From contig NZ_JXKQ01000009.1 in assembly GCF_001885945.1 (NCBI RefSeq), positions 30,916-80,495 of the forward strand: a stretch of DNA of 49,580 bases, read 5' to 3'. The position numbers and the translations under genes are program-made. This DNA comes from Enterococcus hermanniensis (lineage in GTDB: Bacteria > Bacillota > Bacilli > Lactobacillales > Enterococcaceae). Below, in pieces: positions 9,226 to 18,573 of this stretch (position 1 is its first letter; every line of letters begins with the position of its first letter). The notes under the pieces were generated by a model. That model had not been told where the DNA came from and made no database searches. It saw nothing but the letters and a program-made list of their open reading frames with translations.

Positions 9226-10455
9226 ATGTACGAAAATTTATTACCGCGTTTTTTACGCTACGTGAAGACAGAAACTCAATCAGATGCAACAAGTACGACC
9301 ACACCATCAACACAAACACAGGTTGCTTTTGCGCATGAATTGATGAAAGAATTAGAAGAAATCGGAATGAGCCATATTTCTTATAATGAAAAAAATGGTT
9401 ATGTCATTGCAACGCTACCAAGTAACTTAGATAAAGAAGCGCGGACGATCGGTTTTATCTCTCACATGGATACAGCTGATTTCAATGCTAAAGATGTTAA
9501 CCCTCAAATCGTTGAAAATTACGATGGCAAATCAACGATCAAATTAGACGCTGATGGAAAATATACATTAAATACAAAAGATTTTCCTAATTTAAAAAAT
9601 TATTCTGGCCAAACATTGATCACAACAGATGGCTCAACATTGTTAGGGTCTGATGATAAATCTGGGATCGCTGAAATTATGACAGCAATGGAGTATTTAA
9701 TTAATCATCCAGAAATCAAACATGGCGAAGTCCGTATTGGTTTTGGACCCGATGAAGAAATCGGAATTGGCGCGGATAAATTTGATGTCAACGAATTCAA
9801 CACCGATTTTGCCTATACAATGGATGGTGGACCAATCGGTGAATTGCAATACGAAACATTTAGTGCTGCTCAAGCAGAAATTACGATGTATGGGAAGAAC
9901 GTTCACCCAGGTACAGCTAAAAATACAATGATCAATGCTTTACAAATGGCGATTGATTTCCATAATCAACTACCAGAAGCAGATCGACCTGAAAAAACTG
10001 AAGGACGTGAAGGATTTTTCCATTTATTAGCTTTAAACGGGAATGTAGAAGAAGCGAAAATGACGTACATCATTCGTGACCATGATCGTGACAAGTTCGA
10101 AGAACGTAAACAAATTATCACAGATCTTCAAGCAAAAATGAATAGCCAATTCGATCAAGAACGTGTTGAAATCAACATGTATGATCAATATTATAATATG
10201 GGTGAAATCATTGAAAAAGATATGAGTGTGATTGAATTAGCGAAAGGTGCAATGGAAGAAGTTGGTATCAAACCATTAATCGAACCAATTCGTGGTGGTA
10301 CAGATGGCTCTAAGATTTCGTTTATGGGGATTCCAACACCAAACATTTTTGCTGGTGCGGAAAATATGCATGGACGTTTCGAATTTGTTTCATTACAAAC
10401 TATGGAAAAAGCAGTCGATGTGATTGTAAAAATTGTTGAGAACAACGGAAAATAG
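9226..10455 (+). CDS. pepT: Peptidase T (tripeptidase)
   Basis: Zinc M20-family aminopeptidase that removes the N-terminal residue from tripeptides in the cytoplasm. Metal and catalytic motifs are in the expected order: SHMDTADF, then [14 protein letters not shown] (zinc-bridging Asp), then GFGPDEEIG with the catalytic Glu pair. A lid/dimerisation domain occupies about 205-320. The 409 residues match the family. GGAGAGAG precedes the ATG. It follows the Nif3-family gene by 23 bases and may be read from the trmK promoter. A terminator closes the unit. Confidence 0.95.
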   Translation: MYENLLPRFLRYVKTETQSDATSTTTPSTQTQVAFAHELMKELEEIGMSHISYNEKNGYVIATLPSNLDKEARTIGFISHMDTADFNAKDVNPQIVENYDGKSTIKLDADGKYTLNTKDFPNLKNYSGQTLITTDGSTLLGSDDKSGIAEIMTAMEYLINHPEIKHGEVRIGFGPDEEIGIGADKFDVNEFNTDFAYTMDGGPIGELQYETFSAAQAEITMYGKNVHPGTAKNTMINALQMAIDFHNQLPEADRPEKTEGREGFFHLLALNGNVEEAKMTYIIRDHDRDKFEERKQIITDLQAKMNSQFDQERVEINMYDQYYNMGEIIEKDMSVIELAKGAMEEVGIKPLIEPIRGGTDGSKISFMGIPTPNIFAGAENMHGRFEFVSLQTMEKAVDVIVKIVENNGK

Positions 10456-10464
10456 TCTTTTGGG

Positions 10465-10500
10465 AAAAGTGCTGAGGAAACTTAGCGCTTTTTCTTTTTT
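10465..10500 (+). terminator. Intrinsic terminator after pepT
   Basis: AAAAGTGCTGAG pairs with CTTAGCGCTTTT (two G-U pairs) around a GAAA tetraloop, then a T-rich tail with one C. Confidence 0.87.
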
Positions 10501-10528
10501 TGCGGCGAGCCGTGTGTTAGGCTAGAGT
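10500..10528 (+). promoter_or_regulatory. Promoter for the flippase-like membrane gene
   Basis: TTGCGG (10500-10505), 17-base spacer, TAGAGT (10523-10528). It begins in the T-tail of the pepT terminator, about 25 bases before the start codon. Confidence 0.5.
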
Positions 10529-10553
10529 AATAAATGAAAAATGAGGGAAATCA

Positions 10554-11582
10554 ATGAATTTATCAGTCAGTCGTAAACTGATTTTAAATATTGGCTTATT
10601 TGTGGTCATGATCGGGATTATCATTTTTGTGATCCGTGATTCACTAGGGGATATATTTAGTGAATTAGCAAAGACATCCTTGCCAGTATTGATAGGGGTG
10701 ACAGTATTAGGATTAGCTAGCCAAATAATTGAAGGGTATTCGATTAAATCAATCGCCGGGAAATATAATCCTGAATTTACAATTAGAGATGGTTTTTTTG
10801 CTTCTGCCTATTCAACGTTTTATCGTGTTGTGACATTTGGAACAGGCTCGATTGTTGCAGAAGTGATTTATTATCATAAAAAGGGCTTAAAGTTTTCTGA
10901 AGGAACCGGAACCAGTGCCTTGCGAATGATCACTTATAAAATTGCATTGATCGTTTGGTCATTATTCTTTCTTTTTGTTAAAAGTAATGCTATCCAAGCG
11001 CAAATTGCTAACGGAATTATTTGGGTGATCGCAGGAATTGCCGTCACGATTTTAATTATTTCCGCCTTGTTGATTTTGAGTTTAAATATCAATGCGCAAG
11101 TTTTTTTTGTTCTTATCTGTAATCGTTTTTTTAAAAAGCAAAAATTACGTGAGATGGTCGATCGGTTGAATGAACAAATTTATTCACTGCGAGAAGCAAT
11201 TCAGACCTTTATCCGTGACCGAAAGGCAGTTGTGCGCGTTTTTTGTTCAAATATGGCGAAATTAGCTGTCTGGTATATTATTCCGTTCTTTATTCTAGTC
11301 CATGACCATCCTCAAATTGATTTGTTATTGACGGTCGCGTTGATTAGTTTTTCAGTCATCATTGGTGGTGTTTTACCAGCGCCAGGGGGGATCGGTGGTT
11401 TTGAATTTGTCTATGTTTTATTGTTCCGTCATGTTATAGGGAAAGTCGATGCGGTCTCTTCATTATTATTGTATCGTTACGCTACCTATTTGATGCCGTT
11501 TTTGATTGGAATGGTTTATGTTTTTATCACCAAGCAACGTGAAATTAAACATGAAATCAAAGCTGTAAAAAAAGAAAGCTAG
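10554..11582 (+). CDS. Flippase-like / lysylphosphatidylglycerol synthase TM-domain protein
   Basis: Polytopic membrane protein of the UPF0104/YbhN family, related to the membrane half of MprF. About eight hydrophobic segments are visible between residues 8 and 330. The family hallmark GGVLPAPGGIGGFEF lies near residues 269-283. There is no soluble aminoacyltransferase domain, so it is not a full MprF. Lipid or polyprenol-linked substrate handling is the general expectation for the family, but the substrate cannot be read from sequence. The 342 residues are normal. Its stop codon lies inside the shared terminator hairpin that separates it from the convergent gene. Confidence 0.8.
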   Translation: MNLSVSRKLILNIGLFVVMIGIIIFVIRDSLGDIFSELAKTSLPVLIGVTVLGLASQIIEGYSIKSIAGKYNPEFTIRDGFFASAYSTFYRVVTFGTGSIVAEVIYYHKKGLKFSEGTGTSALRMITYKIALIVWSLFFLFVKSNAIQAQIANGIIWVIAGIAVTILIISALLILSLNINAQVFFVLICNRFFKKQKLREMVDRLNEQIYSLREAIQTFIRDRKAVVRVFCSNMAKLAVWYIIPFFILVHDHPQIDLLLTVALISFSVIIGGVLPAPGGIGGFEFVYVLLFRHVIGKVDAVSSLLLYRYATYLMPFLIGMVYVFITKQREIKHEIKAVKKES

Positions 11583-11602
11583 CAAGTGCTAGCTTTCTTT
11601 TT
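11571..11602. terminator. Bidirectional terminator between convergent genes
   Basis: AAAGAAAGCTAGCA / TGCTAGCTTTCTTT forms a long near-perfect stem with A-rich and T-rich flanks, so it can terminate in both directions. The TAG stop of the upstream gene (11580-11582) is part of the stem. Confidence 0.88.
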
Positions 11603-12613
11603 TTAATAGTGAATGACTAATTTGCCGATCATTTCGTTTGATTCAACAATTTGATGGCCTTGATAAAAGATTTCAGGTGAAAAGCCAGGAATTATTTTGG
11701 TTAAGGTGCTTTGAATTTTCTTTTCTTGAAGCAGTTCAACGAGAAATTCTAAAATCTCCCCTTGGGAGGCTACATTGAAATCATGATCTGTTTTTGAAAA
11801 CATATATTCCCAATCGAAACTGCCAGATTTATCTTTTAATTTTGCCATATTTAAATCTTTGGTTGCGCCGACAATGGAACCGAGATGGCCAAAGGGTTCT
11901 AGTAAATCACACATCTCATCAAAATAGTAATCTGTAGAATGCAAAATCAAAATGTAAGGCAAGTTCGTATACCCTAGTTTTGCTAATTGTTTTGTCAAAT
12001 CTTTATGATGATCAATGACGTGGTCGGCACCCATTTTTTCGGACCAAGCTTTACTTTCATTACGAGAAGCGGTAGTGATTACGGTTAACCCAGCCCATTT
12101 AGCTAATTGAGTAGCTACTGAACCAACCCCACCAGCGCCATTGATGATTAAAAGTGTGCCTTTATTTTCTCTTTCTTTGGGAATTAAATTCATTTTTTCA
12201 AAAAGCATTTCATAAGCGGTAATAAATGTTAACGGTAATGCTGCAGCGCTGTCAGTAGAAAGATCACTTGGTAATTTTGCAGTGATTCGTGAATCTACCA
12301 CTTGCTGTTCGCTGTAACTACCATAACGTGTTGTTGTGCCAGCGAAAAAAATCCGATCACCAACTTGTAATTTTTCAACGTCGCTACCAATTTGAGTGAC
12401 GATACCGACACTATCAAAACCTAATACATGTGGTTGGGCAGTTCCTTTGCCACTTTGCCTAAGTTTAGTATCTACGGGATTAATAGAGGTAGCTAGATTT
12501 TTTACGACTACATCAAATTTATTTAATTTAGGAAGCATTACTTCATATGTTTCGAAATGGTTTCCATTCGACAATTGGAATCCTTTTTCAAAGCCGATCA
12601 CACGAGAAATCAT
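11603..12613 (-). CDS. Zinc-type alcohol dehydrogenase-like / quinone oxidoreductase family protein
   Basis: Medium-chain dehydrogenase/reductase, probably NADPH-dependent. The N-terminal GroES-like domain contains SINPVDTKLRQ and the GFDSVGIVTQIG turn. The Rossmann domain has the nucleotide-binding motif INGAGGVGSVATQLAKWAG (about 155-173). There is no Cys-rich structural zinc loop, and the catalytic zinc ligands are not evident, which fits the ZADH/quinone-reductase branch rather than a true zinc alcohol dehydrogenase. The 336 residues match that family. It converges on the flippase-like gene and is divergent from clpB. The physiological substrate is unknown. Confidence 0.82.
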   Translation of the reverse strand: MISRVIGFEKGFQLSNGNHFETYEVMLPKLNKFDVVVKNLATSINPVDTKLRQSGKGTAQPHVLGFDSVGIVTQIGSDVEKLQVGDRIFFAGTTTRYGSYSEQQVVDSRITAKLPSDLSTDSAAALPLTFITAYEMLFEKMNLIPKERENKGTLLIINGAGGVGSVATQLAKWAGLTVITTASRNESKAWSEKMGADHVIDHHKDLTKQLAKLGYTNLPYILILHSTDYYFDEMCDLLEPFGHLGSIVGATKDLNMAKLKDKSGSFDWEYMFSKTDHDFNVASQGEILEFLVELLQEKKIQSTLTKIIPGFSPEIFYQGHQIVESNEMIGKLVIHY

Positions 12614-12632
12614 TGAATCACTCTCTTTCTAG

Positions 12633-12654
12633 TAATGCAAGAATTGTAGCATTA
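12633..12654 (-). promoter_or_regulatory. Inverted repeat over the -10 of the reverse-strand oxidoreductase gene
   Basis: TAATGC and GCATTA arms with a 10-base spacer. On the minus strand the spacer and left arm contain TACAAT, preceded 18 bases upstream by TTGGGA, a plausible promoter for the gene ending at 11603. Such an arm pair across a -10 could be an operator. Confidence 0.35.
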
Positions 12655-12703
12655 TTTTGTTTTTCTTCCCAACAATAAACATTAGTAATTGATGAGTATA
12701 TCT

Positions 12704-12720
12704 TTTGACCTTTACTGACC
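12704..12720 (-). promoter_or_regulatory. CtsR operator upstream of clpB
   Basis: On the minus strand this reads GGTCAGTAAAGGTCAAA, a close match to the CtsR tandem heptad (A/G)GTCAAA-NAN-(A/G)GTCAAA. The second heptad is perfect and the first has two mismatches. It covers the -35 element of the clpB promoter, so CtsR binding would block RNA polymerase and be released on heat or protein stress. Confidence 0.85.
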
Positions 12721-12733
12721 AAAGATATATAAT
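12705..12733 (+). promoter_or_regulatory. clpB promoter
   Basis: TTGACC (12705-12710), 17-base spacer, perfect TATAAT (12728-12733). The -35 lies within the CtsR operator. The start codon is 38 bases downstream of the -10. Confidence 0.85.
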
Positions 12734-12771
12734 AGATCTTGTAAACAATTAATAATGTCGGAGGTATGTTT

Positions 12772-15375
12772 ATGAATATCGAAAAAATGACGACGACTTT
12801 ACAAGAAACTATTGCTGAAGCCCAGCAAATAGCAGTAACTAGACACCACCAAGAAATTGACATTGCCCATGTATGGAAGATTTTTTTACAACCAAATCAT
12901 TTTGGAAGAAATTTTTATACAGATGCCGGCCTTGATGTTGATCGATTTGAACAGGAAGTAGATCATCTGTTAGATGAATACCCGACAGTCAGTGGTGGAA
13001 ATGTTCAATACGGACAAAATTTAAGTCAAAATTTATTTAATCTGTTAAATGAAGCAGATGTCTTAAGAGAAAAATTTCAAGACGACTTTTTGTCAACAGA
13101 GATCGTCATCTTAGCGCTAATGAAACTAAAGAATTATCCTTTAACGAAGTATTTGAATCAACAAGGAATCAATGAAAAAGAGATTCAAAAAAATATTGAA
13201 GAGATGCGAGGAGGAGATCGTGTGACTTCGCAAAATCAAGAAGAAACATATAAAGCATTAGAAAAATATGGGGTTGATTTAGTTCAACAAGTCAAAAATG
13301 GAAAACAAGATCCAATTATAGGTCGTGATGAAGAAATTCGAGACGTTATTCGGATTCTTTCTCGGAAAACCAAAAATAATCCGGTATTGATCGGTGAACC
13401 TGGTGTGGGTAAAACAGCGATTGTTGAGGGATTAGCGCAACGGATCGTGCGTAAAGATGTCCCAGAAAATTTAAAAGATAAAACAGTCTTTTCATTGGAT
13501 ATGGGTTCGTTGATCGCCGGAGCAAAATTCCGGGGTGAATTTGAAGAACGATTGAAAGCCGTTTTGAAGGAAGTCAAAAAATCTGATGGGCGAATTTTAT
13601 TGTTTATCGATGAAATCCATAATATCGTAGGAGCTGGTAAAACAGAAGGTAGTATGGATGCTGGAAATCTATTAAAACCAATGTTGGCCCGTGGGGAATT
13701 GCATTTGATCGGGGCAACGACATTAGATGAGTACCGTCAATACATGGAAAAAGATAAAGCCTTAGAACGTCGTTTCCAAAAAGTATTAGTCAAGGAACCA
13801 ACCGTCGAAGATACGATCAGTATTTTGCGGGGACTAAAAGAACGTTTTGAAATCCATCATGGGGTAAACATCCATGATAATGCCTTAGTAGCGGCTGCAA
13901 CATTATCAGATCGCTATATTACCGATCGTTTCTTACCCGACAAAGCGATTGATTTAATCGATGAAGCTAGTGCTAGCATTCGTGTCGAAATGAATTCTAT
14001 GCCGACGGAACTTGATCAAGTAACGCGTCGTTTGATGCAATTAGAAATCGAAGAGGCAGCGTTGAAAAAAGAAAGTGACGATGCCAGCAAGAAACGCTTG
14101 GAAAACTTACAAGAAGAATTAGCTAACCTTCGGGAAGAAGCGAATGCGATGAAACTTCAATGGGAGACAGAAAAAGAAGAAGTCAATGAAGTTTCAAATA
14201 AACGAGCTGAGATCGATCAAGCAAAGCACGAGTTAGAAGATGCGGAAAACAATTATGATTTAGAACGAGCAGCTGTTCTTCGCCATGGGACGATTCCAAA
14301 ATTGGAGCAAGAATTGACTGCATTGGAAGAAAAAAATAAACAAAATGATATCAGAATGGTCCAAGAATCTGTGACAGAAAATGAAATCGCACAAGTCGTG
14401 GGACGTTTAACAGGTATTCCTGTAACCAAATTAGTTGAAGGCGAACGTGAAAAACTATTAAGTTTAAATCGCACATTGCATAAACGTGTTATCGGACAAG
14501 ACGAAGCAGTCGATGCTGTTAGTGATGCGGTTCTTCGCTCTCGTGCGGGCTTACAAGATCCAAATCGACCACTAGGATCATTTCTATTCTTAGGGCCAAC
14601 TGGGGTCGGTAAAACGGAATTAGCAAAAGCTCTAGCTGAAAATTTATTCGATTCAGAAGACCATATGGTTCGAATTGATATGAGCGAATACATGGAAAAA
14701 CATTCTGTGTCTCGATTAGTCGGAGCGCCTCCAGGTTATGTTGGCTATGAAGAGGGCGGACAATTAACAGAAGCAGTTCGCCGTAATCCATATACGATCA
14801 TTTTGCTAGACGAAATTGAAAAAGCACATCCTGATGTTTTTAATATTTTGTTGCAAGTCTTAGATGATGGTCGTTTGACAGATTCTAAAGGCCGCTTAGT
14901 TGATTTTAAAAATACTGTTTTGATTATGACTAGTAATATCGGTTCTCAAGTTTTACTGGATGGTGTGACTGAAGAAGGGACTATTCCAGAAACGACAAAA
15001 GAACAAGTATTGAGTTTGTTAAGAGGTCATTTCAAGCCAGAATTTTTAAATCGGATTGATGACACGATTTTATTCACGCCATTGAGTTTAGAAAATGTTA
15101 AAGAAATCGTTGAAAAAATTATCCAAGGTCTTTCTCGTCGTTTAGAAGAGCAAGAAATACAATTAGTTATTACTGAAGATGCGAAGAGTTGGATTGCGGA
15201 ACAAGCTTATGAACCACAGTACGGAGCTCGGCCATTGAAAAGGTTTATTACACGAGAAGTAGAGACACCACTAGCGAAAGAAATCATCGCAGGCAGAGTA
15301 TTGCCAAAAACAAAAGTTTCAATCGAATTATTAGATGATCAACTTGTTTTTCAAAATCAAATAATGGATGCATAA
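12772..15375 (+). CDS. clpB: ATP-dependent disaggregase ClpB
   Basis: Hexameric AAA+ chaperone that, with DnaK, pulls proteins out of heat-induced aggregates. Domain order is N-domain (1 to about 150), first AAA+ with Walker A GEPGVGKT near 207, coiled-coil middle domain (about 395-525, rich in Glu/Lys) and second AAA+ with GPTGVGKT near 608. The M-domain identifies ClpB rather than ClpC or ClpE. I chose ATG 12772 (7 bases after GGAGG) over ATG 12766, which directly abuts the ribosome-binding site. The product has 867 residues. The promoter is overlapped by a CtsR box, placing it in the class III heat-shock regulon. Confidence 0.97.
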   Translation: MNIEKMTTTLQETIAEAQQIAVTRHHQEIDIAHVWKIFLQPNHFGRNFYTDAGLDVDRFEQEVDHLLDEYPTVSGGNVQYGQNLSQNLFNLLNEADVLREKFQDDFLSTEIVILALMKLKNYPLTKYLNQQGINEKEIQKNIEEMRGGDRVTSQNQEETYKALEKYGVDLVQQVKNGKQDPIIGRDEEIRDVIRILSRKTKNNPVLIGEPGVGKTAIVEGLAQRIVRKDVPENLKDKTVFSLDMGSLIAGAKFRGEFEERLKAVLKEVKKSDGRILLFIDEIHNIVGAGKTEGSMDAGNLLKPMLARGELHLIGATTLDEYRQYMEKDKALERRFQKVLVKEPTVEDTISILRGLKERFEIHHGVNIHDNALVAAATLSDRYITDRFLPDKAIDLIDEASASIRVEMNSMPTELDQVTRRLMQLEIEEAALKKESDDASKKRLENLQEELANLREEANAMKLQWETEKEEVNEVSNKRAEIDQAKHELEDAENNYDLERAAVLRHGTIPKLEQELTALEEKNKQNDIRMVQESVTENEIAQVVGRLTGIPVTKLVEGEREKLLSLNRTLHKRVIGQDEAVDAVSDAVLRSRAGLQDPNRPLGSFLFLGPTGVGKTELAKALAENLFDSEDHMVRIDMSEYMEKHSVSRLVGAPPGYVGYEEGGQLTEAVRRNPYTIILLDEIEKAHPDVFNILLQVLDDGRLTDSKGRLVDFKNTVLIMTSNIGSQVLLDGVTEEGTIPETTKEQVLSLLRGHFKPEFLNRIDDTILFTPLSLENVKEIVEKIIQGLSRRLEEQEIQLVITEDAKSWIAEQAYEPQYGARPLKRFITREVETPLAKEIIAGRVLPKTKVSIELLDDQLVFQNQIMDA

Positions 15376-15392
15376 TTTAATTATGTAAACAC

Positions 15393-15434
15393 AAAATACG
15401 AGAACTTTCATAGATGAAAGTTCTCGTATTTTTT
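15393..15434 (+). terminator. Intrinsic terminator after clpB
   Basis: Long perfect stem AAATACGAGAACTTTCAT / ATGAAAGTTCTCGTATTT with a 3-4 base loop, followed by T residues. Confidence 0.92.
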
Positions 15435-15554
15435 ATAATAATTCAAAAGTTTATTAATTTCACAAAAAGCAAGACATTAAAAAAAATAAATAACAACATT
15501 CTCGTTACGTATATTACGAATGAATGACAAATTAGTGAATTTACAGTGATTAAA

Positions 15555-15583
15555 TTGTTTGTAACTCGTTCTTAGCTTATACT
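15555..15583 (+). promoter_or_regulatory. Promoter for the glucosaminidase gene
   Basis: TTGTTT (15555-15560), 17-base spacer, TATACT (15578-15583). The start codon is about 55 bases downstream, preceded by GGAGG at 15623-15627. Confidence 0.6.
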
Positions 15584-15638
15584 TTAAAAGGAACTAAATG
15601 AAGAGCTTAGTTGAGGATTCCTGGAGGTATACTATATA

Positions 15639-16499
15639 ATGAACCAATTTAAATCACGCATAGAAAAATATAACTATATGAAGCAACAACAAAAAGAACA
15701 ACGCATGAAAGTTGCGAAAAGAACGGTGCCATTATTAGGTACAGCTATGATCCTTTCGCCAGTAGCAATCAGCATGAATACGGTAAAAGTAAGTGCTGCA
15801 GAAACAGCTCAAACACAAAATCAATCAGCCTTCATCGAACAGTTAGGTGCTTCTGCGATGCAAGTATCTTCTTCCAATGATTTGTATGCGTCAATCATGG
15901 TGGCACAAGCTTTAGTTGAAACTGGTTTTGGTTCTTCACAATTATCAAGTGCTCCTTATTATAATTTATTTGGAGTAAAAGAATATAGTGGTGGCCCATC
16001 TGTGACGATGAGCACGCAAGAGTATTTAAATGGACAATGGGTAACGATGAATGAACCATTCGCTGTTTATAATAGTTATGCGGAATCTTTCCAAGCACAT
16101 GCGACGTTATTAACGGGTAATTATTATGCCGGTGCAAGAAAAAGTCATACCAATAGTTATCAAGACGCAGCCGTTTATCTAACGGGTCGTTATGCAACCG
16201 ATCCAAGTTATGCTAGCAAATTGATTTCATTGATTCAAACATATAATTTAACGCGGTTTGATACGCCAGGAGCTGGAACAGCAGTTCAAACGACGTCAAC
16301 GCAAACGACGACAACCACGACGACAACGTCAACGACCACAGCAACACAATCAAGTGGCCAAACATATACAGTACAATCAGGGGATTCTATCTGGGGAATT
16401 GCTGAACAGTTTGGAGTAAGTGTGGATCAGTTGATGGCTGATAATGGTTGGTCTTCAGACTCTGTCACAATTATGCCAGGCGATACTATTTCAATTTAG
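15639..16499 (+). CDS. Secreted N-acetylglucosaminidase (GH73) with one LysM domain
   Basis: Cell-wall hydrolase expected to cleave peptidoglycan glycan strands outside the cell. A long charged N-region precedes a hydrophobic core (29-48), with likely signal cleavage after VSA near residue 53. The glucosaminidase domain spans about 60-208, with SIMVAQALVETGFGSS carrying the probable catalytic Glu and YNLFGVKEY behind it. A Thr-rich linker (about 212-240) leads to a single C-terminal LysM (about 243-286, YTVQSGDSIWGIAEQFG). At 286 residues it is much smaller than multi-LysM autolysins such as AtlA. It may be a daughter-cell separation or minor autolysin, but the exact role is inference. Confidence 0.9.
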   Translation: MNQFKSRIEKYNYMKQQQKEQRMKVAKRTVPLLGTAMILSPVAISMNTVKVSAAETAQTQNQSAFIEQLGASAMQVSSSNDLYASIMVAQALVETGFGSSQLSSAPYYNLFGVKEYSGGPSVTMSTQEYLNGQWVTMNEPFAVYNSYAESFQAHATLLTGNYYAGARKSHTNSYQDAAVYLTGRYATDPSYASKLISLIQTYNLTRFDTPGAGTAVQTTSTQTTTTTTTTSTTTATQSSGQTYTVQSGDSIWGIAEQFGVSVDQLMADNGWSSDSVTIMPGDTISI

Positions 16500-16500
16500 T

Positions 16501-16537
16501 AAAAAAAGACGTGAATATATTTCTCGTCTTTTTTTGT
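16501..16537 (+). terminator. Intrinsic terminator after the glucosaminidase gene
   Basis: AAAAAAAGACG / CGTCTTTTTTT stem with a 13-base A/T-rich loop and T-tail, starting one base after the stop codon. Confidence 0.78.
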
Positions 16538-16605
16538 AGTCCAATTTATTGATCAATAAGAGTAGGCTTAATAAATAAAAATTAAATTAAGATGAGCTGA
16601 CATCG

Positions 16606-16634
16606 TTTACAAAGAGGCTAAATTCTCGTAAAAT
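16606..16634 (+). promoter_or_regulatory. cysK promoter
   Basis: TTTACA (16606-16611), 17-base spacer, TAAAAT (16629-16634), about 55 bases before the start. No T-box or S-box leader is visible in the short 5' UTR. Confidence 0.6.
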
Positions 16635-16688
16635 TTTCATTTATTCGTTACTATAAACTTATATATGGTAAGGAATGGAGCGAATAAT

Positions 16689-17618
16689 ATGACAAAAATT
16701 TATAATTCTATTTTAGATACAATCGGTGAAACACCTATCATCAAATTGAAAAACTTTGGGAATGATGATGGCGCGCAAATCTATGTTAAGTTAGAGTCAT
16801 TTAATCCTGGTGGAAGCCTAAAAGATCGAATCGCTTTGAGTATGATTGAAGAGGCAGAAAAAACGGGTAAATTGAAACCAGGTATGGCGATTGTTGAACC
16901 TACTTCAGGAAATACAGGAATTGGTCTAGCCATGGTAGGAGCTGCTAAAGGTTATCCTGTAACTTTGGTGATGCCTGAAACAATGAGTGTTGAACGTCGA
17001 AAATTGATGCAAGCTTATGGAGCTGAACTTGTTTTGACCCCGGGACCAGATGGTATGAAGGGTGCAATCGCTAAAGCGAAAGAACTTGCAGCAGCAAATG
17101 ATTGGTTCATACCAGCGCAATTTGATAATCCTGCCAATCCTAAAGTTCATGAACAAACAACGGCAAGAGAAATTGTGAATGCGTTTGAAAAAAATGGATT
17201 GGATGCTTTTGTTGCTGGTGTAGGCACAGGGGGCACGATCACTGGTGTAGGAAATGAATTAAAAAGAATGTATTCAGAGGTAAAAATCTATGCGGTTGAA
17301 CCGGAGGAATCACCAGTATTAGAAGGTGGCCAACCAGGTCCGCATAAAATCCAAGGAATTGGTGCGGGATTTGTACCAAGTATCTTAAATAGTGAAATCT
17401 ACGATGAAGTGTTACCGGTAAATGCAACCGATGCGATGGAAACGGCTAGAGAAATAGCCAAAAAAGAAGGGATCCTAGTGGGAATTTCTTCTGGTGCAGC
17501 ATTGTTTGCTGGGATTGAAATTGCTAAAAAAATGTCTTCAAACCAGAAAGTATTGGTTTTATTACCAGATAATGGGGAACGTTATTTATCAACAGAGTTG
17601 TTTCAATTCAACCAATAA
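16689..17618 (+). CDS. cysK: Cysteine synthase A (O-acetylserine thiol-lyase)
   Basis: PLP enzyme that forms cysteine from O-acetylserine and sulfide. The PLP lysine is Lys45 in NPGGSLKDR. The substrate-binding asparagine loop is TSGNTG (72-77), and the phosphate-binding glycine run is [10 protein letters not shown] (about 177). I chose ATG 16689 over ATG 16665: it has GGAG about 9 bases upstream and gives the usual 309 residues. It is monocistronic between two terminator or promoter regions. No CysE gene is in the window, so the acetylserine source is elsewhere. Confidence 0.94.
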   Translation: MTKIYNSILDTIGETPIIKLKNFGNDDGAQIYVKLESFNPGGSLKDRIALSMIEEAEKTGKLKPGMAIVEPTSGNTGIGLAMVGAAKGYPVTLVMPETMSVERRKLMQAYGAELVLTPGPDGMKGAIAKAKELAAANDWFIPAQFDNPANPKVHEQTTAREIVNAFEKNGLDAFVAGVGTGGTITGVGNELKRMYSEVKIYAVEPEESPVLEGGQPGPHKIQGIGAGFVPSILNSEIYDEVLPVNATDAMETAREIAKKEGILVGISSGAALFAGIEIAKKMSSNQKVLVLLPDNGERYLSTELFQFNQ

Positions 17619-17711
17619 ACACATGAAAGCTATTAATTTTTGAATCTGTCTAGTAATTCCCCCCGAATAATAGTATCATTTTAAAAGATAATATAAACAG
17701 GAGGGGCTTGT

Positions 17712-18149
17712 ATGGTAAATGAGGCAGTTGATCAGTCCGTCAAAGAATTAAAAGCCGGAGGAATCCGGATTACGCCACAGAGATATGCCATTTTAGAATA
17801 TTTGATCAATTATCGTAGTCATCCAACAGCTGATGAAATTTTCCGCTCATTAGAAAGTCGTTTTCCTAATATGAGTGTAGCAACTGTCTATAATAATTTG
17901 AGAAAATTCGTAGAGATCGGCATTGTGCAAGAAATGAACTACGGAGATGCAGCAAGTCGTTTTGATTTTACCAAGCGGCGTCATTATCACGCGATATGTA
18001 CAGAATGTGGAAAGATTGTTGATTTCTTTTATCCGGGATTAGAAGATGTAGAAATGGCTTCAAGTAAATTAACGGGTTATGAAGTTAATAATCATCGTTT
18101 AGAGGTTTATGGACTTTGTCCCGAGTGTCAAAAAAAAGCTGAGGAATGA
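17712..18149 (+). CDS. perR: Peroxide-responsive repressor PerR
   Basis: Fur-family metal-dependent repressor that senses hydrogen peroxide by iron-catalysed histidine oxidation. Numbering matches B. subtilis PerR exactly at the key positions: regulatory-site His37, Asp85, His91, His93 and Asp104, and structural zinc Cys96, Cys99, Cys136 and Cys139. Asp85 is the residue that separates PerR from Fur and Zur. The winged helix lies about 20-80. Length is 145 residues. AGGAGGGG precedes the ATG. Its stop codon sits in the loop of its own terminator. Target genes are probably peroxide defence and iron storage; none lies next to it. Confidence 0.95.
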   Translation: MVNEAVDQSVKELKAGGIRITPQRYAILEYLINYRSHPTADEIFRSLESRFPNMSVATVYNNLRKFVEIGIVQEMNYGDAASRFDFTKRRHYHAICTECGKIVDFFYPGLEDVEMASSKLTGYEVNNHRLEVYGLCPECQKKAEE

Positions 18150-18165
18150 TTCCTCGGCTTTTTTT
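18135..18165 (+). terminator. Intrinsic terminator containing the perR stop codon
   Basis: AAAGCTGAGGAA / TTCCTCGGCTTT (one G-U pair) with TGA as the loop, then T-run. The loop TGA (18147-18149) is the perR stop codon. Confidence 0.9.
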
Positions 18166-18487
18166 GTTTTTTAGTTATGATGAATAACGAAGATTTGATT
18201 AGAAAAATAATAAAGTGCAAAAAGCTGGTACATCAACAAAAACAGAGCGTTTTCATTTATTATGAGAAATAATGAGCTTTGGCTTATGAGAGATATCACA
18301 CAAAAATCTGATAACGATTGCAATTTTATTTATTTCTAAAACTATTTAAAGAGAATTAAAAAAATTAAAATGATAAAATTTTAATCTTCAAAACTTTAAA
18401 ATAAAGCATTCTTCGTCTTTTTAGTTTGAAATAAATGAATAGTGAAAGGAATTGTATGAGAGATTAATAACACTTAAACATCAATTA

Positions 18488-18515
18488 TTGCTTAAAAAAG
18501 TGATTGTGATATATT
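18488..18515 (+). promoter_or_regulatory. ald-operon promoter
   Basis: TTGCTT (18488-18493), 16-base spacer, TATATT (18510-18515) with a TGn extension. A transcription start would fall near 18522. Confidence 0.55.
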
Positions 18516-18521
18516 AAACAT

Positions 18522-18535
18522 GTTCCCAAGAGAAC
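18522..18535 (+). promoter_or_regulatory. Candidate operator at the ald transcription start
   Basis: GTTCCCAAGAGAAC matches its reverse complement at 12 of 14 positions and sits at the predicted transcription start. The arms are GTTC...GAAC, opposite in order to a LexA box, so it is not an SOS site. The binding protein is unknown. Confidence 0.4.
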
Positions 18536-18573
18536 TTCGATAATAATATAAAATATATTAGGAGTGATTTACC

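Larger units (their letters stand above)
18166..18573 (+). other. AT-rich 408-base intergenic region before ald
   Basis: No ORF with a ribosome-binding site and no recognisable RNA gene was seen. It holds the ald promoter near its end, a candidate operator at 18522-18535, and some weak A/T-rich inverted repeats around 18250-18330 that I cannot assign. The length suggests more upstream control than a simple promoter needs. Confidence 0.5.

Noticed and set aside
12618-12863. Minus-strand ORF of 81 codons across the clpB promoter
   Set aside because: It overlaps the CtsR operator, the promoter and the clpB 5' end; it has no ribosome-binding site.
16540-16688. T-box or S-box leader before cysK
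   Set aside because: The leader between the predicted promoter and the start is about 50 bases, too short, and no T-box sequence is present.
17674-17698. A possible PerR box upstream of perR (autoregulation)
   Set aside because: Best alignment to TTATAATNATTATAA gives only about 9-11 matches in an A/T-rich stretch, which is expected by chance.
18522-18535. GTTCCCAAGAGAAC as a LexA box
   Set aside because: The arm order is GTTC...GAAC with a 6-base gap, the reverse of GAAC-N4-GTTC. Kept only as an unassigned operator candidate.
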